Shown here: piece after piece, positions 33,867-44,549 of the stretch
Position numbering within the stretch: position 1 is the stretch's first letter
Layout: the number at the start of each line of letters is the position of its first letter
NCBI RefSeq assembly: GCF_022843985.1
Contig: NZ_JALHMP010000011.1
Coordinates: forward strand, 1 to 64,000
Source: Phreatobacter sp.
GTDB taxonomy: Bacteria > Pseudomonadota > Alphaproteobacteria > Rhizobiales > Phreatobacteraceae
Length of the DNA stretch: 64,000 nt
Direction: 5' to 3'
Program-made: the position numbers and the translations under genes
Notes under the pieces: generated by a model
Seen by the model: the letters and a program-made list of their open reading frames with translations, nothing else
Databases searched by the model: none
Told to the model about the DNA's origin: nothing

Positions 33867-35285
33867 ATGGACAACAGAAGCGATCTGTGGCGGCAGGTGG
33901 ACGCGGCATCGGGCCGTCTCATCGCACTGTCGGACCGCGTCTGGGGCATGCCGGAGGTCTGCTACACCGAGACCCGCTCCTGCGCCGAGCACACCGCCCA
34001 GCTGAAGGCCGAAGGCTTCCGCATCACCGAGAAGGTCGCCGGCATCCCGACCGCCGTGATCGGCGAGGCGGGCGAGGGTGGACCGGTCATCGCCTTCCTC
34101 GGCGAATATGACGCCCTGCCGGGACTCAGCCAGGAGGCCGGCGTCGCCGAGCCTCGCCCGGTCGAGGCCGGTGGCCACGGCCACGGCTGCGGTCACAATC
34201 TCCTTGGCTCCGCCGCCCTTCTCGCAGCCACCGCCATGAAGAACTGGCTGGCGGAGAACGGCATTCCCGGCCGCGTCCGCTACTATGGTTGCCCGGCGGA
34301 AGAGGGCGGCGCAGCCAAGGCCTTCATGGTGCGGGCCGGCGCCTTCCAGGACGCCGACATCGCCATCACCTGGCATCCGGGAAGCTGGTGGGAGGTCGCC
34401 CCGCCGCTGTCGCTGGCCAATACCCGCGCCGACTTCATCTTCACCGGCAAGGCCGCCCATGCCGCGGCTTCGCCCCATCTCGGCCGCTCGGCGCTCGACG
34501 CGGTCGAACTGATGAATGTCGGCGTCAACTATATGCGCGAGCACATGCCCTCAGACGCGCGGGTGCATTACGCGCTCCTCGACACCGGCGGGATCGCCCC
34601 CAACGTCGTGCAGGCCCATGCGCGCGTGCGCTATTCGATCCGTGCCCGCGACCTACCCGGCATGCTCGAACTGGTCGGGCGCGTGAAGAAGATCGCCGAG
34701 GGCGCAGCGCTGATGACCGAGACGAAGATGGAGGTGAAGATCATCTCCGCGGTCTCCAACATCCTCGGCAACACGCCGCTGGAGCAGACGCTGCAGGGCG
34801 TGATGGAGGAGCTCGGCCCGCCGCATTTCGACGAGGTCGACAAGGATTTCGCCCGGCAGATTCAGGCGACCCTGACGCCGCAGGACATTGCCAGCGTCTA
34901 TCGCGCCATCGGCCTCGAGCCCGAGGACAAGCCGCTGGCCGACTTCACCGTGCCGCTCGACGCCAGGCGCAATCCCTTCATCGGCTCGACCGATGTCGGC
35001 GATGTCAGCTGGGTGGTGCCGACCGTGCAGGCCCATGCGCCCACCGTCGCCGTCGGCACGCCGTTCCACACCTGGCAGGTGGTGGCCCAGGGCAAGACGC
35101 CCGCCGCTCACAAGGCCATGGTCCATGTGGCGAAAGCCATGGCCGCCACCGGCGCCGCCGTGCTGTCGAATCCGGCGCTCATGGCCGCCGCCAAGGCGGA
35201 CCTTGCCCGCCGCACCAAAGCCACGCCCTATAGCTGCCCGATCCCCGACGAGATCGGGCCGCCGCTTACCATGTCCGCCGGCTGA
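33867..35285 (+). CDS. M20 family amidohydrolase, AbgB-like
   Basis: 472 residues. Metal-binding motifs of the peptidase M20/AbgB group: GGHGHGCGHNLLG (about 101-113), PAEEGGAAKAFM (about 144-155) and the dimerisation-domain GKAAHAAASPHLGRSALDAV (about 194-213). Family members hydrolyse amide bonds, for example p-aminobenzoyl-glutamate or N-acyl amino acids. ATG 33867 has GGGGG upstream; the longer frame has no family similarity. It likely acts after the amino acid/carbamoyl uptake genes nearby. Confidence 0.92.
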   Translation: MDNRSDLWRQVDAASGRLIALSDRVWGMPEVCYTETRSCAEHTAQLKAEGFRITEKVAGIPTAVIGEAGEGGPVIAFLGEYDALPGLSQEAGVAEPRPVEAGGHGHGCGHNLLGSAALLAATAMKNWLAENGIPGRVRYYGCPAEEGGAAKAFMVRAGAFQDADIAITWHPGSWWEVAPPLSLANTRADFIFTGKAAHAAASPHLGRSALDAVELMNVGVNYMREHMPSDARVHYALLDTGGIAPNVVQAHARVRYSIRARDLPGMLELVGRVKKIAEGAALMTETKMEVKIISAVSNILGNTPLEQTLQGVMEELGPPHFDEVDKDFARQIQATLTPQDIASVYRAIGLEPEDKPLADFTVPLDARRNPFIGSTDVGDVSWVVPTVQAHAPTVAVGTPFHTWQVVAQGKTPAAHKAMVHVAKAMAATGAAVLSNPALMAAAKADLARRTKATPYSCPIPDEIGPPLTMSAG

Positions 35286-35316
35286 GCCGGACCCCCATGC
35301 CCGAAAGGCCTCTTCG

Positions 35317-36003
35317 ATGATCCGCTTCTACTTCAACGGTTCGCCCAACCCGACCAAGGTCGCGCTCCTTCTCGAGGAGACAGGTCTCGCCTACGAGCCT
35401 GTCGCGGTCGACACCCGCACCGGCGCCCAGTTCGCGCCCGGCTATCTCGCCATCAATCCCAATGGCAAGGTGCCGGCCATCGTCGACGGCGATGCGGTCG
35501 TCTTCGATTCCAACGCCATCCTGCTCTATCTCGCCGAGAAGAGCGGCCAGTTCATTCCCCCGGCCTCCGACGCCAAGGCGCGCGGCGAGCTCCTGTCCTG
35601 GCTCATGTTCGTCGCCTCCGGCATCGGCCCCTATTTCGGCCAGGCGGTGCATTTCAAGCATTTCGCCCCCGAGCCGGTGCCCTATGCCCATGACCGCTAC
35701 CAGTATGAGGCGGACCGCCACCTGAAGGTGGTCGAGGGGCACCTCGCCGGCCGCGACTGGATGGTGGGCGGCGCCTATTCCATCGTCGACATGGCGCTCT
35801 GGGGCTGGATCCGCATGCTGCCCTTCGTCCTCGGCGACGATGCCTGGTCGCGCTATCCGAACGTCAGGAAGCTGCACGATGCCGTGGCGTCCCGCCCCGC
35901 CGCCGCCCGCGCCGTCGCCCTGAAGGACCGCTTCACCTTCAAGGCGCAGATGGACGACGAGGCCCGTGCCATCATGTTCGGCCACCTGAAGAAGGCCGGC
36001 TGA
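35317..36003 (+). CDS. Glutathione S-transferase family protein
   Basis: 228 residues. N-terminal thioredoxin-like GST domain: FYFNGSPNPTKVALLLEETG (about 4-23), the cis-Pro NPNGKVPAIVD (about 47-57) and the glutathione-gamma-Glu site FDSNAILLYLAEKSG (about 63-77). A helical C-terminal domain follows. It resembles the YfcG/YghU-like branch. It sits 31 nt after the amidohydrolase stop with AAGG upstream of its ATG, so it may be in the same operon. Confidence 0.92.
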   Translation: MIRFYFNGSPNPTKVALLLEETGLAYEPVAVDTRTGAQFAPGYLAINPNGKVPAIVDGDAVVFDSNAILLYLAEKSGQFIPPASDAKARGELLSWLMFVASGIGPYFGQAVHFKHFAPEPVPYAHDRYQYEADRHLKVVEGHLAGRDWMVGGAYSIVDMALWGWIRMLPFVLGDDAWSRYPNVRKLHDAVASRPAAARAVALKDRFTFKAQMDDEARAIMFGHLKKAG

Positions 36004-36076
36004 TCGCAGCCTTCCCCGGCCATGCCGCATCCCGCTCCTGCCGTTCGGCCTATTGCGACGGCCGGAGGCGGGGTGA

Positions 36077-37075
36077 ATGCTGGCCGCAGAGGTTCTTCTT
36101 CGGGAATTCCGCATGGCCAGTGAGCCGATCCCCGCACCCCTGGTCGCCTTCGCCGGCGCCAGGCCGCCGGCGCCGCCATGGTTCACCCAGGCCCTCGCCA
36201 CCGAGCCCGAGCGTTCCACGCACCAGGGCGCCGGCGTGACGATCGAGTGCCTGGCCTGGGGCGAGCGCGGCAAGCCGGGGCTCCTGCTGCTGCACGGCGG
36301 TTCGGCCCATGCCGACTGGTGGAGCCATCTCGCCCCCTTCTTCGCCCGGACCCACCGCGTCGTCGCCCCGTCCTGGTCGGGCATGGGCGGCACCGACTGG
36401 CGCCCGGCCTATTCCATGGACGACCTGATGGGCGAGATGCTCGCCACCATCGCGGCGACGGGTCTCGATGCGGGGCCGGTAAAGCCTGTCGTCGTCTCCC
36501 ATTCCTTCGGCAGTTTCCCCGCCATGGCCTTCGCGGCGACCCACGGCCATCGCATCGGCGGGCTGATGACCATCGATTCGCCCTTCCTGTCGAAGGACAT
36601 GCGGGCGAAGCGCGACTTTGGCCGGCCGCCCTCGCGGGAGCCGCGGGAGACTCTCGTCTATGACACGTTCGACCAGGCGCTGGCCCGCTTCCGCCTGATG
36701 CCGGCCCAGACCGTGGACAACCTCTACATCGTCGACAATATCGCCCGCCACTCGCTGCGCGAGGTGAGCAGGGCCGACGGCTCATCCGGCTGGACCTGGC
36801 GCTTCGATCCCTTCATGTGGTCGCGGATGACCAGGCGCGAGCCGGCCGAGGATCTCGCAGCCGCGACCTGCCGCCTCGCCATCACCTGGGGCTCGGATTC
36901 GGTGCTGTTTCCCGACGAGGTGAAGGCCTACGTTCGCCGGCAGGCGCCGCCCGGGACCTTCTTTGTCGAGATCCCCGAGGCCCAGCATCACGTGCTGATC
37001 GACCAGCCGCTCGCCCTCGTCACGGTGATGCGGACGGTGCTGTCGGCCTGGGAGGCTGACGACAAGGCTCGGTGA
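36077..37075 (+). CDS. Alpha/beta hydrolase
   Basis: 332 residues. The oxyanion strand LLLLHGGSAHADWWSHL (about 69-85) and the nucleophile elbow VVVSHSFGSF (about 138-147, Ser143; SxSxG in place of GxSxG) identify the fold. QHHVLIDQPLALV near the C-terminus provides the catalytic His. The substrate is unknown: an ester, lactone or ring-cleavage product is likely. ATG 36077 has GGAGG 8 nt upstream; an internal ATG at 36113 is less well supported. Confidence 0.9.
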   Translation: MLAAEVLLREFRMASEPIPAPLVAFAGARPPAPPWFTQALATEPERSTHQGAGVTIECLAWGERGKPGLLLLHGGSAHADWWSHLAPFFARTHRVVAPSWSGMGGTDWRPAYSMDDLMGEMLATIAATGLDAGPVKPVVVSHSFGSFPAMAFAATHGHRIGGLMTIDSPFLSKDMRAKRDFGRPPSREPRETLVYDTFDQALARFRLMPAQTVDNLYIVDNIARHSLREVSRADGSSGWTWRFDPFMWSRMTRREPAEDLAAATCRLAITWGSDSVLFPDEVKAYVRRQAPPGTFFVEIPEAQHHVLIDQPLALVTVMRTVLSAWEADDKAR

Positions 37076-37102
37076 ACGGGCGACAGGTCTCGGGAGGACC
37101 GC

Positions 37103-37894
37103 ATGGGCAGGCTCAAGGGCAAGCGCACCATCGTCACCGGTGCGGCGAGCGGCATCGGCCGGGCGAGCGCCCGTCTCTTCGCGCGCGAGGGCGCCAGCGT
37201 CCTCCTCATCGACCGGTCTGACGAGGCGGTGGAGGCTGTGGCCGCCGAAATCCGCGCCACCGGCGCCACGGCTCTCGCCATGGCTGCCGATGCAGGGTCG
37301 GAGGCGGATGTGAAGGCCTATGTGGCGCGCGCCGTCGCCGCATTCGGCGGCATCGACGCCATCTACGCCAATGCCGGCATTTCCGGCGGCCTGACGCCGT
37401 TCTTGGATCTCACCGTGGACCACTGGCAGGAGATCCTGCGCGTCAACCTGATCGGCCCCTTCCTCGCCATTCGCGAGGTCGCCCCGCTGATGATCGCCCA
37501 GGGGGGAGGGGCCATCGTCTGCACTGCCTCGGTGGCCGGTCTGAAGGCCAATGCCGGCGGTGCCCCCTATTCCGCCTCCAAGGCCGGCGTCGTCAGCCTC
37601 GTGCAGACGGCGGCCAACGCCTTCTGTGGCACCGGCGTCCGCGTCAACGCCGTCTGCCCCGGCCTGATCGAGACCGGGATGACGGTCCCGATCTTCGACC
37701 ACGCCCGCAAGCGCGGCAGCGAGGGCAAGCTCGGCCAGCTCAATCCCCTGAACCGCCCGGGCCAGCCGGAGGAGATCGCCGCCATGGCCTGTTTCCTCGC
37801 CAGCGACGAGGCGAGCTACGTCAATGGCCAGGCCTTCCCCGTCGATGGCGGCCTGTCCTCGACGCTGCCCTTTGCCGGTCAGCGCCCGCGCTGA
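37103..37894 (+). CDS. SDR family oxidoreductase
   Basis: 263 residues. Classical SDR: cofactor motif [12 protein letters not shown] (about 12-23), NAG at YANAGIS (about 89-95), catalytic Ser near VCTASVAG and YSASKAG (about 154-160). Asp after strand 2 (LLIDRSD) suggests NAD(H) preference. ATG 37103 has GGGAGG upstream. It lies between an alpha/beta hydrolase and a FadB-like enzyme, fitting a beta-oxidation-like pathway. Confidence 0.93.
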   Translation: MGRLKGKRTIVTGAASGIGRASARLFAREGASVLLIDRSDEAVEAVAAEIRATGATALAMAADAGSEADVKAYVARAVAAFGGIDAIYANAGISGGLTPFLDLTVDHWQEILRVNLIGPFLAIREVAPLMIAQGGGAIVCTASVAGLKANAGGAPYSASKAGVVSLVQTAANAFCGTGVRVNAVCPGLIETGMTVPIFDHARKRGSEGKLGQLNPLNRPGQPEEIAAMACFLASDEASYVNGQAFPVDGGLSSTLPFAGQRPR

Positions 37895-37934
37895 CGCCCT
37901 GACCATCCAGCCATTGCATCCAAGGAGTTTGCCC

Positions 37935-40004
<2,070 letters not shown>

Positions 40005-40052
40005 GGGCAAGGATGAGGGCCGGCGCATGCGGCCGGCCCTTCAACCCACATG

Positions 40053-41054
40053 CTACCAGCCCGCCTTTTCCAGGATCTCGCCGATGAGCTCCTGGCTCTT
40101 CAGCGCCTCCTCGCCGGAGACCACGGGGTCCCGGCCCTCCTTGATCGCATCGAGGAAGTCGGTGATCAGAAGCCGGTGCCAGTCGTGGGGAAAGTCCATG
40201 ACATTGGCGCCGCCGCCGGTCGGCCCCTCCTGCCGCAGCACCTCCTCGCGTCCATCGAGCCAGGCGACCTTGAGACTGCCTCCGGCAAGCCAGGCCGTGC
40301 CGAGGCTTCCCATGATCTCGATCCGCTCCTCGCCGCCTGGATAGGCGGCGGTGGTGGCCTGGATGACGCCAGGCGCGCCGTTGGCGAGCCGAACCAGCGC
40401 CGCGGCGAAATCCTCGGTCTCCATGCGGTGCACAGGGGTGGTCGCGGCGGTCGCCGCGGTCACCGTCATATCCCCGACCAGCGAGCGGAACAGGTCGAGC
40501 GTATGGATGGCCTGCGTCAGCAGCACGCCGCCGCCATCGCGCGCCAGGGTGCAGCGGCCGGGCTGGTCGTAATAGGCCTGCGGACGCCACCAGGGCACGG
40601 TGCAGGACGCTGCCCCGATCGTGCCGAGCCCGTCCTCCGCCAGGATCGCCTTCAGCCGCAGCGCCGCCGGTCGGAACCGGTGCTGCAGCGTCACGCCGAG
40701 GGTGAGGCCGGACCCGCGCATGCCCGAAACGATCGCCGCGGCCCGGTCGAGCGTGATGTCCAGCGGCTTTTCGAGCAGAACGTGCTTGCGGCCCTTCGCC
40801 GCCTGCTTGACCAGTTCGAGATGGGAATGGGGCGGCGTCAGGATCCACACCGCATCGATGTCGCGGCTGGCGAGGACGCCTTCGACATCGGTGGTCATCG
40901 GAAAGCTGAACCGCTGCGCGAAGGCCTTGAGCCGGTCCTCGCTGCGCGAGGCTGCGACGACGACCTCCACGCGATTGCCCAGATCCATCAGGCTCTTCGC
41001 ATGCGGCTCCACCGCATTGCCAAGCCCGATGATCCCGATACGGATCCGTGCCAT
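40053..41054 (-). CDS. Gfo/Idh/MocA family oxidoreductase
   Basis: 333 residues. The NAD(P) fold begins RIGIIGLGNAVEPHAKSL (about 5-22), followed by the family Lys in KHVLLEKPLDITLDRA (about 89-104) and the substrate domain with GGGVLLTQAIHTLDLFRSLVG (about 173-193; GG...HxxD). It oxidises or reduces a sugar or cyclitol derivative; the substrate is unknown. It is the only minus-strand gene in this stretch, convergent with the FadB-like gene and divergent from the DUF3830 gene. Confidence 0.93.
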   Translation of the reverse strand: MARIRIGIIGLGNAVEPHAKSLMDLGNRVEVVVAASRSEDRLKAFAQRFSFPMTTDVEGVLASRDIDAVWILTPPHSHLELVKQAAKGRKHVLLEKPLDITLDRAAAIVSGMRGSGLTLGVTLQHRFRPAALRLKAILAEDGLGTIGAASCTVPWWRPQAYYDQPGRCTLARDGGGVLLTQAIHTLDLFRSLVGDMTVTAATAATTPVHRMETEDFAAALVRLANGAPGVIQATTAAYPGGEERIEIMGSLGTAWLAGGSLKVAWLDGREEVLRQEGPTGGGANVMDFPHDWHRLLITDFLDAIKEGRDPVVSGEEALKSQELIGEILEKAGW

Positions 41055-41204
41055 GCCCTGCCCCCGATGCTTCTCCCGTGCCGCATCTTGCGCGCGGCTA
41101 CCCCTCATTCTGTGGCACTTCGGCAGTCCTGCACAACCCTCCGCATTGCCACTTGCCTCCGCGGCGGCTGCCATGCACTTTCGCCGCCTCTTTCGGAGCG
41201 TCCC

Positions 41205-41618
41205 ATGAAGAAGATCAAGATCACTGCCGGCCCCTACACCTTCGTCGCCAAGCTCGAAACCGAGGCCGCGCCGAAGACCTGCGCCGCCTTCGAGAAGGCG
41301 CTGCCCTTCATCTCGGAGATCATCCACGTGCGCTGGAGCGGGGAGGGCGTCTGGATGCCCCTCGGCGACCTGAATTTCGGCGTCGACTATGAAAACGCCA
41401 CCTCCTATCCGGCGCCCGGCCAGATCATCCTCTATCCCGGCGGCGTCTCGGAGACCGAGATCCTCCTTTCCTACGGCCCGGTCTGCTTCGCCTCCAAGGC
41501 GGGCCAGCTCGCCGGCAACCACTTCCTGACCATTGTCGAGGGCCTGGAGAACGTCCATCCGCTCGGCCGGCTCGTCCTCCTGAAGGGCGCCCACCCGATT
41601 CGCTTCGACGCGCTGTGA
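41205..41618 (+). CDS. DUF3830 family protein (cyclophilin-like fold)
   Basis: 137 residues. The start KKIKITAGPYTFVAKLETEAAP and the IIHVRWSGEGVWMPLGD block (about 39-55) are typical of DUF3830, a small family with a cyclophilin-like barrel. GQIILYPGG and the closing VHPLGRLVLLKG are conserved. No enzymatic activity is established to my knowledge. Its stop overlaps the GTG start of the racemase-family gene (GTGA), so the two proteins are likely made together and may act on the same compound. Confidence 0.9.
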   Translation: MKKIKITAGPYTFVAKLETEAAPKTCAAFEKALPFISEIIHVRWSGEGVWMPLGDLNFGVDYENATSYPAPGQIILYPGGVSETEILLSYGPVCFASKAGQLAGNHFLTIVEGLENVHPLGRLVLLKGAHPIRFDAL

Positions 41619-42343
41619 CGGCACCCCGCATCGCACCCGGCGGCAAGGCGATCTACGGCGCGCCTCTTGGCATCCTCATGCTGGAGGCGCGCTTTCCGCG
41701 CATTCCCGGCGACATGGGCAACGGCACGACCTGGCCGTTCCCGGTGCTGTTCCGGGTGGTGCGCGGCGCCGATCCCGAACGCGTCGTGCTCCAGGGCGCG
41801 CGCGGCCTGCTGCCGGATTTCATCGCCGCGGCACGCGACCTCGTCGACCTCGGCGCCGAGGCCATCACCACCAATTGCGGGTTCCTGTCGCTGTTCCAGC
41901 GCGAACTGGCGGAAGCCGTGAACGTGCCCGTCGCCACCTCCTCGCTGATGCAGGTGCCCTGGGTCCAGGCGACGCTGCCGCCGGGCCAGCGCGTCGGCGT
42001 CATTACCGTCAGCCGCAGTTCGCTCACCGCCGCCCATCTCGACGCGGCCGGCGTGCCGCGCGACGTGCCGGTCGTCGGCACCGAGGGCGGGCGCGAGTTC
42101 TTCCGGGTGCTGATCAAGGCCGAGAAGACCGACATGGACATCGCCCTGGCCGAGGCCGACATCGTCGCCGCCGGCCGTGATCTCGTCGCCCGCCATCCCG
42201 AGGTCGGTGCCATCGTGCTGGAATGCACCAACATGCCGCCCTATGCCGCCGCGCTGGCCGCGGCCGTGGGACGGCCGGTCTATGACATCTATTCGATGAT
42301 CACCTGGTTCCATGCCGGCCTGAGGCCGCGCCGCTTCGGCTGA
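41615..42343 (+). CDS. Aspartate/glutamate racemase family protein
   Basis: 242 residues from a GTG overlapping the DUF3830 stop. The two pseudo-symmetric active-site Cys are in AITTNCGFLSLFQ (about 85-97) and IVLECTNMPPYAA (about 197-209). The family includes amino acid racemases, hydantoin racemases and maleate isomerases; specificity is unclear. Given a carbamoylase and amidohydrolase in the same island, a hydantoin- or amino-acid-type racemase is worth testing. Confidence 0.9.
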   Translation: MTAPRIAPGGKAIYGAPLGILMLEARFPRIPGDMGNGTTWPFPVLFRVVRGADPERVVLQGARGLLPDFIAAARDLVDLGAEAITTNCGFLSLFQRELAEAVNVPVATSSLMQVPWVQATLPPGQRVGVITVSRSSLTAAHLDAAGVPRDVPVVGTEGGREFFRVLIKAEKTDMDIALAEADIVAAGRDLVARHPEVGAIVLECTNMPPYAAALAAAVGRPVYDIYSMITWFHAGLRPRRFG

Positions 42344-42397
42344 CCATCCCCCATCCGGCTCGAAACGCTCTTCGCCCTTGACCCGTGGTCATCGATG

Positions 42398-42423
42398 TTA
42401 TTTGTTTGTCAGCAAGCAAATAA
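42398..42423. promoter_or_regulatory. Strong palindromic operator upstream of the TetR gene
   Basis: TTATTTGTTTG-TCAG-CAAGCAAATAA: 11-bp arms matching at 10 positions, ending 17 nt before the TetR ATG. A TTGACC hexamer lies 14 nt upstream of it. Size, symmetry and position fit a TetR operator that represses the downstream genes. Confidence 0.75.
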
Positions 42424-42440
42424 TACGGCGGGACGAGGCG

Positions 42441-43112
42441 ATGGGTGCGGCGGGTGCGCAGAAGCGAGCGGTGACGGAGGCGGGAGCCGATGTCGCCATC
42501 CGGCGTCGGCGCACCCAGGCCGAACGGCGGGCCGAAGCCGAATCCCGCGTCCTCGCCGCCACTGCCGAACTGGTCGCCGAGAAGGGCATCGACGGCGTCA
42601 CCCTGGCCGAGGCCGGGGAGCGCGCCGGTTACAGCCGCGGTCTCGCCGCCCACTATTTCGGCTCCCGCGACGAATTGCTCGCCGCCATGGCCGAAGCCAT
42701 CCACGACGAGTTCAGCCAGCAGCGCCGCGAGCGCCTGCGCGGCACATCCGGGCTTGCCCGGCTGATGGCCACGCTCGACGCGTCCTTCGAGCGCCCCGCA
42801 GTCGGCATGGTCAAGATGCGCGCCTATATCGCCGTGCTGATGGGCGCTGCCCACAAACCGGCCCTTGCCGAGGCGGTCGCCACCTTCAACCGGGAATCGG
42901 CCACCGAGTTCGGCCGCCTGATCGGCAGCGCCATGGAGGCGGGGGAGATCCGTCCCGACATCGATGCGCGCACCCAGGCGCTCATTCTGTCCGCCGCTCT
43001 GCGCGGCATCATGGCCCAGTGGGTGCTCGACCCCGAGGGCGTCGACCTCGTGCGCATCCGCGAGGAGTTCATCGCGCTCGTCGCCCGCAGCCTCGCCATA
43101 TCCCCAAGCTGA
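42441..43112 (+). CDS. TetR/AcrR family transcriptional regulator
   Basis: 223 residues. After an Arg-rich leader ([14 protein letters not shown], about 22-35) comes the TetR helix-turn-helix: [31 protein letters not shown] (about 37-67, described here by ends) and [15 protein letters not shown] (about 69-83). The C-terminal ligand domain is helical and resembles fatty-acid or acyl-CoA responsive members. ATG 42441 follows GACGAGG. It precedes an acyl-CoA dehydrogenase gene by 29 nt, so it probably represses that operon. Confidence 0.92.
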   Translation: MGAAGAQKRAVTEAGADVAIRRRRTQAERRAEAESRVLAATAELVAEKGIDGVTLAEAGERAGYSRGLAAHYFGSRDELLAAMAEAIHDEFSQQRRERLRGTSGLARLMATLDASFERPAVGMVKMRAYIAVLMGAAHKPALAEAVATFNRESATEFGRLIGSAMEAGEIRPDIDARTQALILSAALRGIMAQWVLDPEGVDLVRIREEFIALVARSLAISPS

Positions 43113-43141
43113 TCCACAAGACCCAAGAGGAGAGGAAGTCC

Positions 43142-44377
43142 ATGGATTTCTCGATGTCCGAACGCCAGCGCTACTGGCGCGACCGCGTGATCGCCTTCAT
43201 GAACGCCCATGTCTATCCGGCCATGCCCACCTATGACGCCCAGATGGAAGGCTTCGGAGCCAACCGCTGGCAGGTCGTGCCGGTGCTGGAGGACTTGAAG
43301 GCCAAGGCCAAGGCCGAGGGATTGTGGAACCTCTTCCTGCCGCCTTCCGAGGCTCATGACGACGACGAGTTTCACGGCGCCGGGCTGACCAATCTCGAAT
43401 ATGCCCTCTGCTCGGAACAGATGGGCCGCGTCGGCTTCGGCTCGGAGGTGTTCAACTGCTCGGCCCCCGACACCGGCAACATGGAGGTGTTGCACCGCTA
43501 CGGCACGAAGGAGCAAAAGCAGCAGTGGCTGCGCCCCCTCATGGCCGGCCAGATCCGCTCGGCCTTCCTGATGACCGAGCCGGCGGTGGCATCCTCCGAT
43601 GCCACCAACATCGAGACCTCCATCCGCCGCGACGGCGACCATTACGTCGTCAACGGCCGCAAGTGGTGGTCCTCGGGCGTCGGTGATCCCCGCTGCAAGA
43701 TCGCCATCGTCATGGGCAAGACCGATACGGGCGCGGCCAAGCACATGCAGCAGTCGCAGATCCTCGTGCCGCTCGACACGCCCGGCGTGAAGATCCTGCG
43801 CCACCTGCCGGTCTTCGGCTTCGACGATGCCCCCCACGGCCATTCCGAGGTGCTGCTGGAGAATGTCCGCGTTCCCGCCGGCAACCTGCTGCTCGGCGAG
43901 GGTCGCGGCTTCGAGATCGCCCAGGGTCGCCTCGGACCGGGCCGCATCCATCACTGCATGCGCACCATCGGCGTCGCCGAGATGGCGCTGGAGAAGCTGA
44001 TCAAGCGCATCCAGTCGCGCGTCGCCTTCGGCAAGCGTGTCTCCGAGCAATCGGTGTGGGAGCAGCGCATCGCCGAGGCCCGCATCGATATCGAGATGAC
44101 GCGGCTCCTCTGCCTCAAGGCCGCGGACATGATGGACAAGGTCGGCAACAAGGTCGCCAAGCTCGAGATCGCTATGATCAAGGTGGCGGCGCCGCGCATG
44201 GCCCTGAAGATCATCGACAACGCCATCCAGGCGCATGGCGGTGGCGGTGTCACCACCGATTTCGGTCTCGCCAAGGCCTATGCGCACATCCGCACCCTGC
44301 GCCTCGCCGACGGTCCGGACGAGGTGCACAACCGGTCCATCGCCCGGATGGAGATGGGCAAATACGCCAGCCATTGA
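43142..44377 (+). CDS. Acyl-CoA dehydrogenase (ACAD10/11-like)
   Basis: 411 residues. It contains the FAD/acyl-CoA site [20 protein letters not shown] (about 141-160), [21 protein letters not shown] (about 170-190, trimmed), the family-specific [19 protein letters not shown] (about 262-280) and [18 protein letters not shown] (about 360-377). It introduces a 2,3 double bond into an acyl-CoA; the ACAD10/11 branch favours long or hydroxylated chains. ATG 43142 has GGAGAGGAAG upstream. It feeds naturally into the FadB-like enzyme at 37.9 kb. Confidence 0.94.
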   Translation: MDFSMSERQRYWRDRVIAFMNAHVYPAMPTYDAQMEGFGANRWQVVPVLEDLKAKAKAEGLWNLFLPPSEAHDDDEFHGAGLTNLEYALCSEQMGRVGFGSEVFNCSAPDTGNMEVLHRYGTKEQKQQWLRPLMAGQIRSAFLMTEPAVASSDATNIETSIRRDGDHYVVNGRKWWSSGVGDPRCKIAIVMGKTDTGAAKHMQQSQILVPLDTPGVKILRHLPVFGFDDAPHGHSEVLLENVRVPAGNLLLGEGRGFEIAQGRLGPGRIHHCMRTIGVAEMALEKLIKRIQSRVAFGKRVSEQSVWEQRIAEARIDIEMTRLLCLKAADMMDKVGNKVAKLEIAMIKVAAPRMALKIIDNAIQAHGGGGVTTDFGLAKAYAHIRTLRLADGPDEVHNRSIARMEMGKYASH

Positions 44378-44409
44378 GAAGCAGTCAGCCTCACAGGCTT
44401 CGCCCCAAC

Positions 44410-44500
44410 CGTCATGGCCGGGCTTGTCCCGGCCATCCACGACTTGAACACCGCACTGTCAGGAAAGTCGTGGATGCCCGGCACGAGGCCGGGCATGACG
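44410..44500. repeat. REP-like 91-bp palindrome (copy C)
   Basis: Begins CGTCATGGCCGGGCTTGTCC and ends GCACGAGGCCGGGCATGACG; the two roughly 36-bp arms are inverted copies with a few mismatches, meeting at GACTTGAACACC. Palindromes of this form (CGTCATGGCCGGGCTTGTCCC...) are widely scattered in Rhizobiales genomes. It lies between the acyl-CoA dehydrogenase and SDR genes. A shortened relative is at 25621-25651. Confidence 0.85.
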
Positions 44501-44549
44501 GAAGGGAGAGTCAGCCGACCAGACAACGATAAGCCAGGAAGGACACGCC

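Noticed and set aside
33867-35285. Hydantoinase/dihydropyrimidinase as the partner of the carbamoylase
   Set aside because: The protein has M20/AbgB motifs (GHGHGCGHN, PAEEGG), not those of cyclic amidohydrolases.
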